From: Phenylobacterium aquaticum
GTDB taxonomy: Bacteria; Pseudomonadota; Alphaproteobacteria; Caulobacterales; Caulobacteraceae
Length of the DNA stretch: 64,000 bases
Assembly: GCA_947378305.1 (NCBI GenBank)
Contig: CANCJJ010000001.1
Span: 186,001-250,000, forward strand
Direction: 5' to 3'
The translations under genes were made by a program, and so were the position numbers. The notes beneath the pieces were generated by a model that was not told the origin of the DNA, did not search any database, and was given only the letters and a program-made list of their open reading frames with translations. Position 1 is the stretch's first letter, and every line of letters begins with the position of its first letter. Below, in pieces: positions 63,385 to 64,000 of the stretch.

Positions 63385-64000
63385 CTAGCTGGCCCAGCCG
63401 TGGTGCAGGGCGGCAACGCCACCGGTGAAATTCGTATAGCCGGCCCGCTGGAAACCGGCCTCGCGGATCATGGTCGCAAAGGTCTCCTGGTCCGGGAACC
63501 GGCGAATGCTCTCCACCAGATACTGATAAGACGCCCTATCCCCGGCGACATGCTCCCCAATCGCCGGAATGACCTTGAAGGAATAGGCGTCATAGGCCTG
63601 GCGGAAGGCTGGAGCCACAGGCCTGGAAAACTCCAGACAGAGGAAGCGTCCGCCCGGCTTGAGCACGCGACGTGCCTCGACCAGGGCCGCCGGAATATCC
63701 GTAACATTTCGGATTCCGAAGGAAATCACATAGGCATCGGCACAAGCATCCGGCAGGGGCAATCTCTGGGCATCGCCGACGCCCCAGGCCATTTCGGGTT
63801 CGCCGCCCTTGGTCCGCCCGGCAGCGATCATTTCTGCATTATAGTCCAGAACCAGAATCCGGGCATCCGGCCCGCCCCGACGGTCCTGTGCCCTCCGGGC
63901 CAGACGGGAAAAGCGTCGGGCCATATCTCCGGTCCCCCCGGCGCAGTCGATAATCGTCTCCCCGGGCTGGGGATTGAGCCGGGCGGCGACGGCATCTTTC
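63385..64000 (-). CDS. ubiE: Ubiquinone/menaquinone C-methyltransferase UbiE, C-terminal part (cut by window edge)
   Basis: UbiE carries out the C-methylation step of ubiquinone synthesis. The frame is open to the right edge (about 205 codons; a full protein is about 250). Translating from base 64000 gives [34 protein letters not shown], containing the SAM-binding motif. [31 protein letters not shown] and the C-terminal GVAALHHGW confirm the family. The track ORF starting at 63924 is an internal Met. It lies 3 bp from ubiB. Confidence 0.95.
   Translation of the reverse strand, partial: KDAVAARLNPQPGETIIDCAGGTGDMARRFSRLARRAQDRRGGPDARILVLDYNAEMIAAGRTKGGEPEMAWGVGDAQRLPLPDACADAYVISFGIRNVTDIPAALVEARRVLKPGGRFLCLEFSRPVAPAFRQAYDAYSFKVIPAIGEHVAGDRASYQYLVESIRRFPDQETFATMIREAGFQRAGYTNFTGGVAALHHGWAS

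Overview
The window is about 64 kb of dense, GC-rich (roughly 60-65% by eye) alphaproteobacterial chromosome. Gene content and order match the origin-proximal chromosome of Caulobacterales: hrcA-grpE divergent from rph; rdgB-hemW-rsmI-yraN-gshB; rimP-nusA-ylxR-infB-rbfA-truB-rpsO-pnp; nfuA-tsaB-rimI-fur-miaB-phoH-ybeY-corC-lnt-metK-trmB; and ubiE-ubiB-coaBC-dut. Two LexA boxes of the alphaproteobacterial type (GTTC-N7-GTTC) agree with this. Genus cannot be named from the sequence alone. Both edges cut a gene: recF on the left and ubiE on the right. No dnaA, origin, prophage, insertion sequence or CRISPR array was found.

Layout. 1-3.5 kb (minus): recF', dnaN, grpE, hrcA (replication clamp, recombination, heat shock). 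3.6-4.3 kb: rph with a strong bidirectional terminator. 4.4-5.5 kb (minus): a candidate 35-codon gene and a coupled DUF2975 membrane protein/XRE regulator pair. 5.6-13.5 kb (plus): rdgB, hemW, rsmI, yraN, gshB, an SOS-type comM, a LysE exporter and an AmpG-type permease flanked by two copies of a palindromic repeat. 13.5-14.1 kb: ppa. 14.1-25.9 kb: the transcription/translation operon from rimP to pnp, with a terminator hairpin in its leader and a lipoprotein plus a dienelactone-hydrolase-like gene inserted between infB and rbfA. 26-28 kb (minus): Lon-N domain protein, thioredoxin-TPR chaperone and Ala-tRNA(Pro) deacylase. 28.2-30.1 kb: a DUF6065-like protein, tRNA-Gly(GCC) and a 0.9-kb mini-island carrying higBA between duplicated tRNA 3' ends. 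30.1-38.0 kb: TPR glycosyltransferase, saccharopine-dehydrogenase-like protein, envelope lipoprotein, MAPEG protein, argG, a small membrane protein and kup. 38.2-47.6 kb: an eleven-gene cluster (nfuA to trmB) for tRNA modification, iron regulation, ribosome maturation, lipoprotein acylation and SAM synthesis. 47.6-50.2 kb (minus): rlmN, DUF350 and a trypsin-like protease. 50.3-54.0 kb: quinone reductase, two SDRs and an EamA permease. 54.1-57.1 kb (minus): malic enzyme and a GST. 57.3-59.5 kb: dapB and an amidase. 59.5-64 kb: dut, coaBC, an SOS-box lipoprotein, ubiB and ubiE'.

Most of the window is housekeeping with tight spacing and many ATGA, GTGA or TTGA stop/start overlaps. The accessory signals most worth attention are these: (1) a lipoprotein gene with a perfect LexA box 32 bp upstream, whose C-terminal half resembles BECR-type toxin nuclease domains; (2) the higBA mini-island in tRNA-Gly, with paired TTCCC-N5-GGGAA operators and a promoter that predicts a leaderless toxin mRNA; (3) an intrinsic terminator between the rimP promoter and start codon, suggesting attenuation of the nusA/infB operon; (4) the inverted palindromic repeats around the AmpG-type gene; and (5) a possible CTG start in dapB. 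No intergenic stretch exceeds about 300 bp if the 35-codon ORF at 4.4-4.5 kb is counted as a gene.
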